This document shows positions 28,528-35,560 of a stretch of 35,560 bases of DNA, one piece after another (position 1 is the first letter of the stretch; each line of letters starts with the position of its first letter). The stretch covers positions 1 to 35,560 of the forward strand of contig CANBCW010000020.1 in assembly GCA_947367115.1 (NCBI GenBank). The letters run 5' to 3'. Below the pieces are notes generated by a model. The model saw nothing but the letters and a program-made list of their open reading frames with translations. It was not told the DNA's origin and did not search any database. The position numbers were made by a program, and so were the translations under genes. Origin of the DNA: an uncultured Clostridia bacterium. Its GTDB lineage: Bacteria > Bacillota > Clostridia > Oscillospirales > Oscillospiraceae.

Positions 28528-29334
28528 ATGAAAATATCTTGTTTGCAAATGAATGTACACTTGGGCTGCCCGGAGGAAAATTTTATCCATGCCCGACAAC
28601 TGATACAGGATGCCATGACCCGGATGCCGGATGTGCTGGTGCTGCCGGAAACCTGGAATACCGGTTTTTTTCCGAAAGATAAGCTGGCTGAACTGTCCGA
28701 CCGGGAAGGTGCACGAGTCAGGCGGGAGATCGGCATGCTGGCCGCGGAATACAAGGTGAATATCGTGGCAGGCAGTGTGTCCAATGTGCGGGGCGGGCAG
28801 GTGTACAATACCGCCATGGTCTTTGACCGAAGCGGCAGATGCATTGCTTCCTACGACAAGACGCACCTGTTTACTCCGATGGGGGAGGACGGTTACTATA
28901 CCCCGGGAAATCACCTGTGCAGATTTATGCTGGATGGCGTGCAGTGCGGCATCATCATCTGCTACGATGTGCGCTTCCCGGAGCTGACCCGAAGCCTGGC
29001 GGTGCCGGGACTGGATATGCTGTTCGTGGTGTCCCAGTGGCCCGCTCAGCGCATTTCCCACCTGCGTACCCTGACCGCCGCCCGGGCGATCGAGAATCAA
29101 ATGTTTGTGGTCTGCTGTAATGCCTGCGGTACCGCAGGCGAGACGGTCTACGGTGGAAATTCTGCCATTATTGATCCGTGGGGACGAACCATTGCCTCTG
29201 CCGGAGAAAACGAGACCACACTGGCAGGTGAATGCGATCTGAGTGTGCTCACCGATATTCGTAACACGATTCCGGTATTCCGGGATAGAAAACCCGAACT
29301 ATATGATCGGGAGGTTGGAAACAATGGAATTTAA
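28528..29334 (+). CDS. Nitrilase-superfamily amidohydrolase (carbon-nitrogen hydrolase)
   Basis: This 268-residue protein has the complete Glu-Lys-Cys triad: Glu41 (VLPETWN), Lys111 (YDKTHLF) and Cys145 (IIICYDVRFPEL). The start at 28528 follows GAGGTGA at good spacing; a GTG at 28519 in frame is less likely. The sequence resembles omega-amidase/YafV-like members that hydrolyse 2-oxoglutaramate-type amides, but the substrate is not fixed by motif. It overlaps nadE by 11 bp. In long NAD synthetases a nitrilase domain supplies ammonia from glutamine, so it could be a separate ammonia source for NadE; amide repair is the main alternative. Confidence 0.9.
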   Translation: MKISCLQMNVHLGCPEENFIHARQLIQDAMTRMPDVLVLPETWNTGFFPKDKLAELSDREGARVRREIGMLAAEYKVNIVAGSVSNVRGGQVYNTAMVFDRSGRCIASYDKTHLFTPMGEDGYYTPGNHLCRFMLDGVQCGIIICYDVRFPELTRSLAVPGLDMLFVVSQWPAQRISHLRTLTAARAIENQMFVVCCNACGTAGETVYGGNSAIIDPWGRTIASAGENETTLAGECDLSVLTDIRNTIPVFRDRKPELYDREVGNNGI

Positions 29335-30055
29335 TGCAAAAAAAGTAAAAGAGTCCCTCATCCAGTGGATCAGGGACTGGTTCGAACATAACGGCAAAAA
29401 CTGCAACGCGGTTATCGGGATCTCCGGAGGCAAGGACAGCTCTGTATGCGCGGCTCTCTGCGCGGAAGCATTGGGAAAAGACCGGGTCATTGGGGTTCTG
29501 ATGCCCAATGGACAGCAGGCAGATATTGAGGACAGCCGCCTGCTGGTGCGGCATTTGGGGATTCGTTCCTTTACTATGGATGTCAGCGGTGCTGTGGGCG
29601 CAATCCGGGCTGAGCTGTACCGTTCGGGTATTCAGGCCACAGAACAGACGGTCATTAATCTGCCTCCCCGGGTACGGATGGCGGTGCTGTACGCGGTCTC
29701 CCAGTCTGCGAATGGCAGGGTGATCAATACATGCAACCTTTCCGAAGATTGGGTGGGCTATGCTACCCGCTATGGCGACAGCGCCGGAGACGTATCCTTG
29801 CTGGGCAGACTGACGGTTCAGGAGGTCAAGGCTCTGGGGCATGAATTGGGACTGCCTGAGAATCTGGTGGACAAAACGCCCTCCGACGGACTCTGCGGCA
29901 GCACAGACGAACAAAAGCTGGGCTTTTCCTATCAGGTGCTGGATCAATATATTCGGCAGGGAACCTGCGAGGACAAAGCTGTGAAGGCGCGCATCGATGC
30001 GCTGCACGAAAGGAACCGCTTCAAACTGGAACTGATGCCGGTTTTTGAACCATAA
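29324..30055 (+). CDS. nadE: NAD+ synthetase, short form without fused glutaminase domain
   Basis: This 243-residue N-type ATP pyrophosphatase has the PP-loop ISGGKDSS (residues 33-40), INTCNLSEDWVGYATRYGDSAGD and DKTPSDGLCGSTDEQKLGF, which are NadE signatures. It amidates deamido-NAD via an adenylate. The protein lacks the ~270-residue N-terminal nitrilase domain of glutamine-dependent enzymes, so it would use free ammonia or ammonia from a partner such as the overlapping upstream gene. GGGAGG lies before the ATG. It is the last gene of the plus-strand cluster; a strong terminator begins 34 bp after its stop. Confidence 0.95.
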   Translation: MEFNAKKVKESLIQWIRDWFEHNGKNCNAVIGISGGKDSSVCAALCAEALGKDRVIGVLMPNGQQADIEDSRLLVRHLGIRSFTMDVSGAVGAIRAELYRSGIQATEQTVINLPPRVRMAVLYAVSQSANGRVINTCNLSEDWVGYATRYGDSAGDVSLLGRLTVQEVKALGHELGLPENLVDKTPSDGLCGSTDEQKLGFSYQVLDQYIRQGTCEDKAVKARIDALHERNRFKLELMPVFEP

Positions 30056-30088
30056 TTTTCCTTATAAATACACTTTTTTGACGCACTG

Positions 30089-30125
30089 AAAACGCAGATG
30101 CCCGGAAGGGCATCTGCGTTTTTGC
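30089..30125. terminator. Terminator of the nitrogen super-operon (bidirectional)
   Basis: A perfect 15-bp stem (30089-30103 with 30108-30122) encloses a GGAA loop and is followed by T's, with A's on the other side. It ends the plus-strand cluster and also serves the convergent Sel1 gene. Confidence 0.92.
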
Positions 30126-30132
30126 GGATTAG

Positions 30133-31308
30133 TCAGCTCCTCCAGTTCAAGTACTTAAGGCGACTTGCGGCGGTGCTGCTGCCAAGGGCGGCGGCCTGGG
30201 TGTAATACTCCCTCGCTTTGTCGCGGTCGATGGGCACATTGCCGTAGCCACGCTCATAGCATTCGCCAAGAGCCACCAGACCGTATTGCAGGCCCATGCG
30301 GACGGCGTTTTTGTAGCAGGCCACGGTCTGCGTCGGATCATCTCGGCGTTTCATGTGGCAATAGCCGTCATGGTACCGCAATACCGCTTCGATCAGCCCC
30401 CGCTCTTGCGGTGTCAGATCAGACACGGTGTCGAGGGAAGCACCGTCAGAGGGAGTTCCGGCCACCGCATTTCGGAACAGCTCCGGCGTTTCAGACCAAA
30501 CTGAGTCCTCAGGAAGATCCAATGAGACTGCCAGGCCAATTTTTACATCCCCCTTTTCGGGGAAAAAACCACGTATGCAGCAGTACCATGCCAGATTGAC
30601 ATTATAGGAATCATCCAGAGGAAGGCCATGATGGAGATCATCCAGAGAGTGGGCGGCGTAGTAGGCGGCCAGCTTCAGCGCGGCCGGCCCATAGCCCTGT
30701 TCCGCTGCAGCCAGATACCAGCGGTGGGCCGCCTCCGGGTCGGCGGGCTGGAGGTGGCAAGCCAAGATGTATTGGCTTATGGCAACGCCACACTCAGCGG
30801 CGCGTTGGTGCCATTCAAGGGCATGAGTTGCATCAACGTCGATGCCGTTTCCTGCGTCCAGACACCGGGCCCATTCATGCTGGGCCTGGGCGTGACCGGC
30901 TTCAGCGGCCTTCCGGTACCATTCTGCGGCCTGGCCCGCGTCGGCAGCCACGCCAATGCCCTGTTCATAGCATCGGCCCATGGCACACATGGCCTGTGGC
31001 AGCCTCAGTGTAGCGGACTTTTCGTACCACTGGAAGGCAGCCACGGGGTCAGCATCGGTACCAAGCCCATGTTCGCAGCTTTCACCCAGTTCATATCGGG
31101 CCATGGCTGTACCGGGGAGATTATCTGCCGCGATGGCCTTCTGGATGGCCCGTTCATTCCAGCCGCTGTGATGGTATGCGATCTCTTGCTCTCGGCTCTG
31201 GACACGTTCCAGCAGCTTCTGAAAGGTATCCGCAAGCTGGTGGAGCGTCTGGGAGACGTACTTGCCGCGCGAATGAAATTCGTCTTTAGCGCTGGATAAG
31301 TCCGCCAC
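30133..31308 (-). CDS. Sel1-repeat protein, probably the C-terminal part of a frameshifted larger gene
   Basis: This 391-residue frame holds a run of Sel1-like helical repeats (for example MGRCYEQGIGVAADAGQAAEWYRKAA, LGECYERGYGN with DKAREYYTQAAALG) around a non-repeat stretch at about 235-310. Such repeats form solenoids that bind proteins. The only start, GTG at 31308, has no ribosome site. The same frame stays open upstream to 31404 and there encodes another Sel1 repeat (CYANGIGTPENYSEAI) that fits directly onto the broken last repeat of the next gene upstream. It is therefore best read as the 3' part of one ~1300-residue gene disrupted near 31399; a sequencing indel is also possible. Confidence 0.75.
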   Translation of the reverse strand: MADLSSAKDEFHSRGKYVSQTLHQLADTFQKLLERVQSREQEIAYHHSGWNERAIQKAIAADNLPGTAMARYELGESCEHGLGTDADPVAAFQWYEKSATLRLPQAMCAMGRCYEQGIGVAADAGQAAEWYRKAAEAGHAQAQHEWARCLDAGNGIDVDATHALEWHQRAAECGVAISQYILACHLQPADPEAAHRWYLAAAEQGYGPAALKLAAYYAAHSLDDLHHGLPLDDSYNVNLAWYCCIRGFFPEKGDVKIGLAVSLDLPEDSVWSETPELFRNAVAGTPSDGASLDTVSDLTPQERGLIEAVLRYHDGYCHMKRRDDPTQTVACYKNAVRMGLQYGLVALGECYERGYGNVPIDRDKAREYYTQAAALGSSTAASRLKYLNWRS

Positions 31309-31369
31309 GCAACGGTAAAGGGAGCGGGGGGCAGCCCTGCGACACCAGACAATGGCTTCGGAGTAATTC

Positions 31370-34033
31370 TCAGGGGTTCCGATGCCGTTGGCGTAACATT
31401 CCGATTACCTCAATGATGGCCAGACTCTCCCCCCCCTGCTGGGCGGCTTCCAGATACCAGCGGAAGGCTTCCAATGGGTTTTTCTCGGTTCCTTTTCCCT
31501 GGCTGTACCGCTGTGCCAGCAGATACTGACCTTTCTTGTCGCCCACCTTCGCGGCCCGAACCAGCCATCGGATAGAGTCGCTGTTCCAATGATCAGACCC
31601 CAGCTTGACCATTGCATCTGTACTGCCAAGATGGGCAGCACGCTCGTAAAGGGCTTTGGCTCTTTTCGGCTGCGCCCGATATAGATTGTGGCCTACGCTA
31701 CGGTCCATTGAATACAAGTTAGCTAGCTCCACCATGGCCTGAACGTGGCTCTGCTTCACAAGATTCTCATAGATCTGGACCGCCCGGTCGTAATCGAACT
31801 GTACTACATGGCCCCACCAATAGTATCTGGCTAGGGCGCACTGGGCATCCGGGTGGTTCTGCATGGCGGCTTCCTTATAGAGATAGAAGGCCTCGGTTTC
31901 GCTCGTGCGGGTGCACCGGGCCAGATGGTACAGACCATCGGCGTTGTGCTGATCGGCGGCCTGACGGTACAGCTCGGCGGCTGCGTTTGTATCTTGGCTT
32001 ACACCCCGGCCGGTTTCACAGCATTGGCCCAGCAGGGCCTGAGCCGGAGCGTGACCGGCATTCGCCGCGTTGCGCAGGTGGGTGATGGCCTCCGCAACAT
32101 CACCGGTGATGCCGTAGCTGTCGGCCGGGCAGTCCCGGTCCAGATAAATGCAGGCGGCCCAGTAATTGGCCTCCGGATCTGAGGGGCAGTCGCAGACAGC
32201 GGCTTTGAACCAGCGCTCTGCCTCCCCGGCGTTCCGGGGACGGCCATTCCAGTTCCGCTTGCCGATCTCCAGCATGGCCTCCAGCCGGGTCTGCGGATCG
32301 TCAGACTTGGTCAGCTCCAGCAGCATATCCATGCGCAGGGCTTCCATATTCAGCTTCTGGGACTCGATCTGCTGGCGGGTCTGCAAGACCTGCTTGTGCA
32401 GGCTCAGGGCACCGGCCTCCCAGTCGGTCTGGCAAAGGTTCCAGGCCGCCCGGAGGGCTTCGGCAAAGAGCTCCACATCGCCCATCACATCCACATAGCC
32501 AGCCGAAACGTCCAGACCGGCTTCGTGCAGAAGCTGCTCGACCTTGGCCTGATCACTGGAGGGGATGTTCAGAAGATCAAGAATCGTGTCGACCCGGTAG
32601 GATACGGCATCCAGCGCCCGGTAGAACTGGTTGAGGAGCGTTTCTCTGCACAGCGCCATCTCCGTCTGATACTGCCATGAGGGGCCGTCGCACAGGGGCG
32701 TGATGCTGTTCACCCAGCCTTTCAGGTAGTAGCGCAGGTTATTTAACGTGGTCTGATCCACCGCGTCCGGAGAGGTGTGGGAGGTCACATTGCGGGCCTT
32801 GGCGGCGGCGATCAGATGGCCGGTATAGTCACACTTCAGTCTGCGGCACAGGTGTTTGCCGTCCGGAGTGTCCAGCGTCTCCTGATAGCTGTAGGGGATA
32901 TTGAAAAAGGCATAGAACTTGTCCTGATCATCTACAGGCGTGATGGCAGTGCCTGTCTTGGAGGCGATGCGGGAGCCGCCGTAGATCAAGTACTTGAACC
33001 AGGTTGGGATGTCCAACTGGCGGTAGGGGTCCCGATGCTTCTCGATACTGAAGGTCACGATCGTCTCCGGACGGGGCTGATTCCTGGGTGGGGGATCATC
33101 CTTGTCCTGCTTGGCTTCCAGGTTCTTCTCAAAGGCCTCCGGCGTGATACCGGCGGCCTGATGGGCTTCCTGCACGGCAGCCCATAACTGTTCACAGAGC
33201 TCCACATCCTTGGTCAGATCACCCAGAATATGCATCAGCGCCCGCTTGACGTTGACATCCAAAGGCTTGCTGCCCATATAGACCTTCGTCAGCTTGTCCG
33301 TGGAAGGTGCCTTTTGGGCGGGTTGCGGTGCAGGCGCGGGCGCAGCAACTGGCAAAGGGGTTGCTGTAGGAGAAGTCACACTGGGGGCTTCCACAGGGAC
33401 AGCTTCCGCGGGAACGGTTTCCGCCGGGGTGGCTTTGGGAATATAGTCCGCGGCGGTGCTGCGCAGCTTCGCCTCGCCGTCCGCTGGGGAGCTGAGATAG
33501 TCGTTCCACACGTTCCTGACCAGGGGAGCGAAGGTAACGGGATTGCCAACCATGGTCACCTTGCCGTCATGGACAGGAAAGCCGACGGCAGTCAACAGCG
33601 GTTCGACGCCGGAAGGGTCGGCGGATAAGCCGGTGTAGGAAAGGAGGGTGGCCAGATCGTAATCCACGCTGCCCAATCCTTGATGCAAGGCATCATATAA
33701 GGCGGATTGTAGATCCTTGCCTGTGTTGGCATAGCGCAGTGAGGAGGCCAGAGTGTATACGAATTTTACCATGGTGCGGGAGAGCCCCTTAAGTGTTGTA
33801 ACCGGCACACCATTGGGAAACAGCGTACGGCAATAAGAAGCAAGATTTTCGGGAAAAGCAGAAACCGCGGCCTGAAGATCGGTGGGATCTGTGCCGTACA
33901 GAAGCGCCGCGGCCTTTGGGAAAATATCCAAGAGGGCGCTATAGACGGTCTGGCACTGAGCATCCGTCCAAAGACCGGTGATGAACACATCTTTCGCCGT
34001 TGTCTTTTTATCGCTGGTATTCGGATAAGCCAT
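31370..34033 (-). CDS. Large Sel1-repeat protein with uncharacterised N-terminal modules
   Basis: This 887-residue frame has a good GGGAGGAG ribosome site. Layout: an unrecognised helical module (1-185), a Pro/Ala/Thr-rich linker (about 200-245), a second unrecognised region (250-540), a probable coiled coil (about 540-590), then Sel1-like repeats (600-870; for example LLGQCCETGRGVSQDTNAAAELYRQAA, LAQRYSQGKGTEKNPLEAFRWYLEAA). Residues 112-180 and 470-535 look like diverged copies of the same ~65-residue unit (ALxxGLxxV...LLTAVGF / LLHEAGL...VWN / AWN). There is no signal peptide or membrane segment, so it is probably cytoplasmic. The last repeat breaks off into a short foreign tail (MLRQRHRNP), consistent with a frameshift at about 31399. 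Function unknown. Confidence 0.82.
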   Translation of the reverse strand: MAYPNTSDKKTTAKDVFITGLWTDAQCQTVYSALLDIFPKAAALLYGTDPTDLQAAVSAFPENLASYCRTLFPNGVPVTTLKGLSRTMVKFVYTLASSLRYANTGKDLQSALYDALHQGLGSVDYDLATLLSYTGLSADPSGVEPLLTAVGFPVHDGKVTMVGNPVTFAPLVRNVWNDYLSSPADGEAKLRSTAADYIPKATPAETVPAEAVPVEAPSVTSPTATPLPVAAPAPAPQPAQKAPSTDKLTKVYMGSKPLDVNVKRALMHILGDLTKDVELCEQLWAAVQEAHQAAGITPEAFEKNLEAKQDKDDPPPRNQPRPETIVTFSIEKHRDPYRQLDIPTWFKYLIYGGSRIASKTGTAITPVDDQDKFYAFFNIPYSYQETLDTPDGKHLCRRLKCDYTGHLIAAAKARNVTSHTSPDAVDQTTLNNLRYYLKGWVNSITPLCDGPSWQYQTEMALCRETLLNQFYRALDAVSYRVDTILDLLNIPSSDQAKVEQLLHEAGLDVSAGYVDVMGDVELFAEALRAAWNLCQTDWEAGALSLHKQVLQTRQQIESQKLNMEALRMDMLLELTKSDDPQTRLEAMLEIGKRNWNGRPRNAGEAERWFKAAVCDCPSDPEANYWAACIYLDRDCPADSYGITGDVAEAITHLRNAANAGHAPAQALLGQCCETGRGVSQDTNAAAELYRQAADQHNADGLYHLARCTRTSETEAFYLYKEAAMQNHPDAQCALARYYWWGHVVQFDYDRAVQIYENLVKQSHVQAMVELANLYSMDRSVGHNLYRAQPKRAKALYERAAHLGSTDAMVKLGSDHWNSDSIRWLVRAAKVGDKKGQYLLAQRYSQGKGTEKNPLEAFRWYLEAAQQGGESLAIIEVIGMLRQRHRNP

Positions 34034-34115
34034 TTATCATACTCCTCCCTGCGTGCAATACCGCTCCGGGGCGGCATTTCGACCCATTTCTTACATCATA
34101 CACGAACATTGCGGC

Positions 34116-34141
34116 AAAAGCAAGGCAAAATCATGCCTTGC
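34116..34141 (-). terminator. Terminator overlapping the stop codon of the short Sel1 gene
   Basis: On the minus strand GCAAGGCA (34141-34134) pairs perfectly with TGCCTTGC (34127-34120), followed by TTTT (34119-34116). The last sense codons and the stop of the gene at 34131-34814 form part of the stem, so the terminator belongs to that gene and separates it from the large Sel1 gene. Confidence 0.75.
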
Positions 34142-34814
34142 TCAGCCGGTCGGCGGCATCGGTGCTGCCGAGATCTGCCGCCAGACGCAGCAGATATGCC
34201 GCACCGTCATTGTCCGCAGTGCCGGGCGTTTCCGGCGGGGTAAGGCAGATGCCGGTTCCGGTTAGCCGGGCGGTGCCTTTCAAACACCGCTGAGCCAGCG
34301 CCAGCATCAGAGCGGTATCCCCCCGGGCCAGTCCACGGCCGTACCACCGGGCGGCGGCTTCCCGGTCCGGCTCTACGCCGATGCCCTGTTCATAGCAGCG
34401 GCCCACCGCGCCCGGTGCCCGGATCACACCCTGTTTTGCCGCCTGCAAATAGCCCAGGAAGGCGGCCCGAGGGTTCGGAGCCATTCCAATGCCCTGCTGG
34501 CGGCATACGGCCAGCTCGAAGCCCGCCTGGGGGTCGCCCTGCTTCGCCAGAGCCTGGAGCTGCTGGCGGGGGAAGGGGACTGCGGCTATTCTGCTGAGCA
34601 GGATCTGCGCCATGACATGGGCTTTCCGGTGCCCCAGCGCTCCGGCTCGGCAGTACCAGTTCAGAGCCTCCGTGCTGTCCGCTGCCCCGCCAAGGCCGTC
34701 GGCGCAGCAGTGAGCCAGGGCGTACATGGCGGGGGTGCAGCCCAGCACCGCGGCAGTTTCGTAACTGGCTCGTGCCTGGCGTGGATCGACGGTCGTACCA
34801 GTGCCCGTCGGCAT
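34131..34814 (-). pseudogene. Sel1-repeat protein fragment, apparently lacking its 5' end
   Basis: This 227-residue frame consists of Sel1-like repeats throughout (AMYALAHCCADGLGG, VGRCYEQGIGVEPDREAAARWYGRGLA) and ends LAADLGSTDAADRLSKA, similar to the end of the 30133-31308 protein (QAAALGSSTAASRLKYL). It begins abruptly inside a repeat (PTGTGTTVDPRQARASYETAA), where the usual preceding helix is missing. No ribosome site precedes the ATG, and the frame is closed by a stop 11 codons upstream. The simplest reading is the C-terminal remnant of a paralogue of the neighbouring large Sel1 gene. Expression as a short protein from an unrecognised start cannot be excluded. Confidence 0.6.
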
Positions 34815-34838
34815 AACGAACCGAAAATGCGCTGAATC

Positions 34839-34867
34839 ACAGCTTCCTCAAATGAGGGAGCTGTTTT
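34839..34867 (+). terminator. Rightward hairpin terminator with no rightward gene upstream
   Basis: ACAGCTTCCTCA (34839-34850) pairs with TGAGGGAGCTGT (34853-34864), one G-U pair, followed by TTTT. It points rightward, yet all genes for 4.7 kb upstream run leftward. It may insulate the LacI-family gene from readthrough or be a relic of a lost gene. Confidence 0.6.
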
Positions 34868-34899
34868 CGTATAGTTCGAGTGGGTTATGCGATTAACCT

Positions 34900-34928
34900 T
34901 TGACGAATCTTTGTAAATGTAATAAAAT
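34900..34928 (+). promoter_or_regulatory. Promoter of the LacI-family gene
   Basis: TTGACG (34900-34905) and TAAAAT (34923-34928) are 17 bp apart, each one base from consensus, and lie 28 bp upstream of the ATG at 34956. No clear operator palindrome was seen. Confidence 0.7.
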
Positions 34929-34955
34929 AAAGGAACAACAGGGGAGGGGATACTT

Positions 34956-35560
34956 ATGGAAGAACAGCGCGTCAGAATCAGTGATATTGCGCAGGAGCTT
35001 GGCTTAAGTACAGCTACTGTATCCAATGTGATCCATGGAAAAACAAAGAAAATTTCGAATGAAACGGTAAAACGGGTCATGGCTCTGCTGGAAGAGCGGC
35101 AATATATCCCCAGTATGGCAGGAATCCTTCTGGCGCAAAATTCCTCCAAAATTATCGGCGTATTTGTCAATGACCATGAGAAGTATGAAGGGCATACCCT
35201 GGATGATTTCTTTATCGCTTCCTCCCTGAACCATCTGTCTACGGAAATCGAAGCACATGGGCAGTTTATGATGGTGAAAAAAGCAAAAAGCCCAGAAGAT
35301 ATTATTAAATTTGCTTCCATGTGGAATATGGATGGTATCGTGGTCATCGGCTTCTGTGATCAGGACTATATGTACCTGCGAAACCATATGCGGATCCCCT
35401 TCGTGGTCTACGACGGTTACTGTGAAAAACCGGAACGGATACTGAATATCACCATCGATAATTATGATGGCGGTTTTCAGACAGGTACTTACTTTCGGGA
35501 GAGGGGACACAAACGGGCTCTGTGTATTGCGGATAATGATATCTGTGTGGATATGGAGCG
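34956..35560 (+). CDS. LacI-family transcriptional regulator (3' end outside window)
   Basis: The ATG at 34956 follows GGGGAGGGG and the frame is open to the end of the window (about 201 residues visible). Residues 7-50 form the LacI-type helix-turn-helix (RISDIAQELGLSTATVSNVI, then hinge region KISNETVKRVMALLEE). The periplasmic-binding-protein-like effector domain follows from about 65 (KIIGVFVNDHE, MDGIVVIGFCDQDY, IPFVVYDGY, TIDNYDGGFQTGTYFRERGHKRALCIADND). Such proteins repress catabolic, often sugar, genes and respond to a small ligand; the target genes are probably outside the window. It is transcribed away from the Sel1 region. Confidence 0.93.
   Translation, partial: MEEQRVRISDIAQELGLSTATVSNVIHGKTKKISNETVKRVMALLEERQYIPSMAGILLAQNSSKIIGVFVNDHEKYEGHTLDDFFIASSLNHLSTEIEAHGQFMMVKKAKSPEDIIKFASMWNMDGIVVIGFCDQDYMYLRNHMRIPFVVYDGYCEKPERILNITIDNYDGGFQTGTYFRERGHKRALCIADNDICVDME

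Noticed and set aside
31429..31436. Run of eight G's on the minus strand as a programmed or phase-variable slip site in the Sel1 gene
   Set aside because: Slipping there into the downstream frame meets a TAA at 31405-31407 before the repeat resumes, so it cannot join the two halves.
30133..34814. The Sel1 repeat DNA as a CRISPR or tandem nucleotide repeat array
   Set aside because: The repetition is at the protein level with diverged codons and irregular spacing; there are no identical direct repeats separated by unique spacers.

Overview
The window looks like a chromosomal piece of an anaerobic Gram-positive, most likely a gut-type member of the Clostridia (Oscillospiraceae-like). The evidence is strong AGGAGG-type ribosome sites, a type III glutamine synthetase, a three-piece Fe-S glutamate synthase, an Amt-PII fusion, the DapL route to diaminopimelate and an ANTAR antiterminator gene. 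The genus assignment is inference.

Layout: (1) 1-3300, plus strand: the end of a small ABC-2 exporter module (partial unknown protein, two permeases, one ATPase, one membrane-anchored unknown protein), closed by a strong bidirectional terminator. (2) 3304-8503, minus strand: a nitrogen operon that runs, in transcription order, glutamate synthase amidotransferase domain, FMN/Fe-S domain, GXGXG domain, a short glutamine synthetase, and an ANTAR RNA-binding regulator. (3) 8504-8771: a compact divergent control region with two near-consensus promoters, an A/T palindrome centred between their -35 boxes, and an intrinsic terminator in each leader. The minus leader can also fold into a hairpin with hexaloop AAAGGC that excludes its terminator, which is the arrangement expected of an ANTAR target. 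(4) 8772-30055, plus strand: fifteen tightly packed genes: type III glutamine synthetase, Amt-PII, asnB, purC, purA, purB, guaA, pyrG, purF, carA, carB, dapF, dapL, a nitrilase-family amidase and nadE, ending at a perfect hairpin terminator. (5) 30133-34814, minus strand: Sel1-repeat genes, including a large one that appears split by a frameshift and a 5'-truncated relative. (6) 34956 to the end: the start of a LacI-family regulator with its own promoter.

How it fits together: GS and GOGAT make glutamine and glutamate from ammonia imported by Amt-PII. Most of the 21-kb plus-strand cluster then spends glutamine amide nitrogen (AsnB, GuaA, PyrG, PurF, CarAB, possibly nitrilase/NadE), aspartate (PurC, PurA) or glutamate (DapL). 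The ANTAR protein encoded at the end of the minus operon is the obvious candidate to gate one or both leaders. Assimilation and the major amide-consuming steps would then be governed from one 270-bp control region. The most notable points are this super-operon, the leader hairpin, the ANTAR protein's degenerate receiver domain, and the short glutamine synthetase that lacks the usual flap glutamate.

No tRNA, rRNA, CRISPR array, insertion sequence or phage gene was recognised.
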